Source of the DNA: an uncultured bacterium
GTDB taxonomy: Bacteria > CSSED10-310 > CALFER01
Assembly (NCBI GenBank): GCA_937951895.1
Contig: CALFER010000084.1
Location: 1-64,000 of the forward strand
Direction of reading: 5' to 3'
DNA length: 64,000 bases
The notes beneath the pieces are model-generated. The model did not search any database, was not told where the DNA came from, and worked only from the letters and a program-made list of their open reading frames with translations. The position numbers and the translations under genes were made by a program. Positions within the stretch are counted from its first letter, which is position 1, and every line of letters starts with the position of its first letter. This document shows positions 63,201 to 64,000 of this stretch, one piece after another.

Positions 63201-64000
63201 AGGGATTGTGGAGCCAGGCTCTCGTAACCCAAAAACCCGTTTTCTCTAACAATCCCTCCGCGGTGCCTGCCGGCCATCCCCCGATCGATAACAACCTGGC
63301 CGCTCCCATCCTGTTTCAGGATCAGACGATCGGCCTTTTGAATCTCGCCAACAAAGCAGGGGGGTTCACCGATTCGGATTGCCTGCTGCTGGAGGCGATC
63401 GCGAATCGGATCGGCCCTGTGCTCTACGCATGGATTCAGCGGAAAATGCGCGAAGACGATGTTCAGCGGATGTGGCGCCGGTTTGAATTGCTCGCGCATA
63501 CAGCGGGGGCCCTTCTCCAATCGACCGATCCCCAGACGGTCATCGAATCGCTCTGCACGCGGGTCATGCAGTATCTCGATTGCCACACTTTCTTCAATTT
63601 TCTGATGGACGACAGAACCGATCGACTTGAATTGAACGCCTGGTATGGGATCACCCCGGACGAAGCAAGGCGTCTGCGATTTTTGGATTTGGGTTCGGTT
63701 GTCTGCGAGTGTGTGGCATGTAACGGCCACGGTATCGTTTCGGAGCATATACCATCGACATCCGATTTACGGACCGAGGTGATCAGCTCGTTCGGTATCA
63801 CGGCATATGCCTGCCATCCTCTTTTCGGAATAAACGGCCGGGTCATCGGGACTCTGTCGTTCGGCACCCGCACACGGGAAACGTTCAACCCGGATGATCT
63901 GTCCCTGATGAAAGCGGTGGCGGATCAGGTCGCGGTGGCGATTGTCAGGATGAGAAGCGAGATGGCAGTACGCGAAAGTGAGCAAACCGCGCGGGAGCAT
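60278..64000 (+). CDS. PocR-multi-PAS-GAF sensor protein (runs off right edge)
   Basis: At least 1241 residues. The ATG at 60278 has GGGAG upstream; an ATG twelve codons earlier is possible. A PocR-type ligand domain (about 40-200) with ETCRRCIESD, CKNHMWDAATPIV and GNIFSGQFFF is followed by five PAS-like domains: about 233-350 (AHLGSWELDPA), 365-465, 500-590 (with CCYNYLF and PCENC, a possible metal or redox site), 630-760 and 770-890 (EALPQIVWTAESDGS). Coiled coils with AERT-type linkers separate some of them. Two GAF domains follow (about 905-1050 and 1070-1235). No membrane helix is seen. The kinase or other output domain lies beyond the window. It is divergent from the receiver-only regulator that starts the oxidase operon. 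Confidence 0.9.
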   Translation, partial: MSLRIHEESFDQKTPDPDRSRRTGITRYENTPDDETDYGKLELADYIDTQAIQELMDDFYVLTRIPMSIIDLKGRMLVGVGWQEICTKFHRVHAETCRRCIESDLELSAGLSGGEFRLYRCKNHMWDAATPIVIGTSKVGNIFSGQFFFDDEPLDYDFFRSQARTFGFDETEYISALENVPRVSRSMLDTAMAFFTKLAGIVSRLSYSNIMLARSSAERETLLDSLRDSEQRMKRAQEIAHLGSWELDPASHRLTWSDEVYRIFGLLPQSFNVSFEAFLEFVHPEDRDEVTKAYTGSPDNEKLASEVVHRIINQSNRGVCWVHQKCFHLKGEDGRVFRSLGMVLDITESRRIQMELADARNSMEWLARFPLENPNPVVRASVDGTVLFINPTAARLNGWSFPVGDRLPELFLTLIRRSLDAKHPIACDAGLGDRFYAIQLAPVLTETYVNIYGIDITDRIAAEDALHALNDQLERRVAEQTFEINQSLEKVRQERKQLFDVLETLPVYVILLSLDHKVPFANRFFRERFGESRGLCCYNYLFKRTTPCENCESFKVTELHAPHHWEWIGPDGRNYDIHDFPFTDTDGTPLILEMGIDITDRKHAETALQEVNETLESRVAERTEKLREKEASLRRINEILNAVTNGTDMIVAAIDTEFRYIFFNDSYREEIYRLAGREIHLGASALDTFSHMPDQQAVVIEQWNTTLKGESRAYRIEFGDPGHRRQVYSVRHTPIRDNQGIVLGAGEVAFNVTDQVKAEKALEDAFKRLQMSEQHFRALAEALPQIVWTAESDGSVDWFNSRWYDYTGTRPLEGLGWAWKDNCCPDDLIDVIEKWQSALKTGTVYENELRIRNRDGHYRWFLVRAWPLQDASNKTLRWFGSNTDVHDLKLAEEKLHREKTEIELANRVMRVFLEASGDQLFDQGLQIVMEALKSQHGVFGYIDEKGDLYCPSMTRLMEECEVPGKCIHYPKTKWKGLWSQALVTQKPVFSNNPSAVPAGHPPIDNNLAAPILFQDQTIGLLNLANKAGGFTDSDCLLLEAIANRIGPVLYAWIQRKMREDDVQRMWRRFELLAHTAGALLQSTDPQTVIESLCTRVMQYLDCHTFFNFLMDDRTDRLELNAWYGITPDEARRLRFLDLGSVVCECVACNGHGIVSEHIPSTSDLRTEVISSFGITAYACHPLFGINGRVIGTLSFGTRTRETFNPDDLSLMKAVADQVAVAIVRMRSEMAVRESEQTAREH

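Noticed and set aside
61934..63748. 604-residue minus-strand open frame opposite the PAS/GAF sensor
   Set aside because: The plus frame shows PAS and GAF motifs throughout. The minus frame shows only low-information composition, so it is a shadow.

Overview
The window is about 64 kb of moderately GC-rich DNA (an impression of high 50s percent) from an uncultivated-looking bacterium. It carries a complete pyruvate:ferredoxin oxidoreductase and a KamA-type radical SAM protein, which point to an anaerobic or microaerobic life style. It also carries many secreted proteins with Thr/Pro-rich linkers, Ser/Thr kinases, PAS/GAF sensors and a three-gene set of multicopper-oxidase-fold proteins. Signal peptides and lipoprotein signals suggest a large secretome. 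I cannot assign a phylum with confidence. The style fits one of the poorly cultured candidate phyla with large genomes.

Layout. 1-2.4 kb, minus strand: an uncharacterised protein, a HEAT-like repeat protein and a Ser/Thr kinase cut by the window edge. 2.5-4.4 kb: an OPT-family oligopeptide transporter. 4.3-7.9 kb, minus: an operon of two GT2 glycosyltransferases, a small lipoprotein and a PLP decarboxylase of the diaminopimelate/ornithine type. 8.1-9.5 kb: a secreted papain-like protease. 9.6-15.6 kb: a DUF485 protein with a sodium/acetate-type symporter, followed by a membrane sensor fused to a CBS-DUF294 nucleotidyltransferase and a metallophosphoesterase. 15.6-18 kb: a secreted Asp-box protein.

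18-27 kb, minus: a housekeeping block in the order tadA, tRNA-Ser(CGA), a four-helix-bundle protein, tRNA-Ser(GGA), SRP RNA, dnaX, ybaB, recR, pyruvate:ferredoxin oxidoreductase, kamA-like. 27-30 kb: a 15-bp tandem repeat, a secreted Ycf48/BNR-like protein, and a cluster of GC-rich hairpin repeats. 30-36 kb: a GntR(YtrA)-type regulator with a clear promoter/operator, an ABC ATPase, two permeases (one with a large extra domain) and a prolyl oligopeptidase. 36-41 kb: a secreted endonuclease/LTD protein and a secreted beta-helix protein. 40.6-45.6 kb: a TPR Ser/Thr kinase, a small membrane protein, a further secreted protein and a NarL-type response regulator.

45.7-60 kb, minus: the most striking region. 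A probable operon of about 14 kb starts with a receiver-only response regulator, runs through a 1958-residue secreted modular protein, three multicopper-oxidase-fold proteins, a small secreted protein and a 1205-residue internally duplicated secreted protein, and ends at a strong intrinsic terminator. The copper ligands look divided between two of the three oxidase-fold proteins. 60.3-64 kb, divergent: a PocR-multi-PAS-GAF sensor cut by the right edge.

Two themes tie the window together. First, five secreted proteins with unrelated front ends (protease, BNR, beta-helix, two unknowns) share a Thr/Pro linker plus the same C-terminal domain of about 110 residues, which looks like an undescribed sorting, anchoring or assembly module. 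Second, the split multicopper-oxidase operon may build an extracellular metal-oxidising or copper-dependent complex. Both are inferences from sequence reading only.
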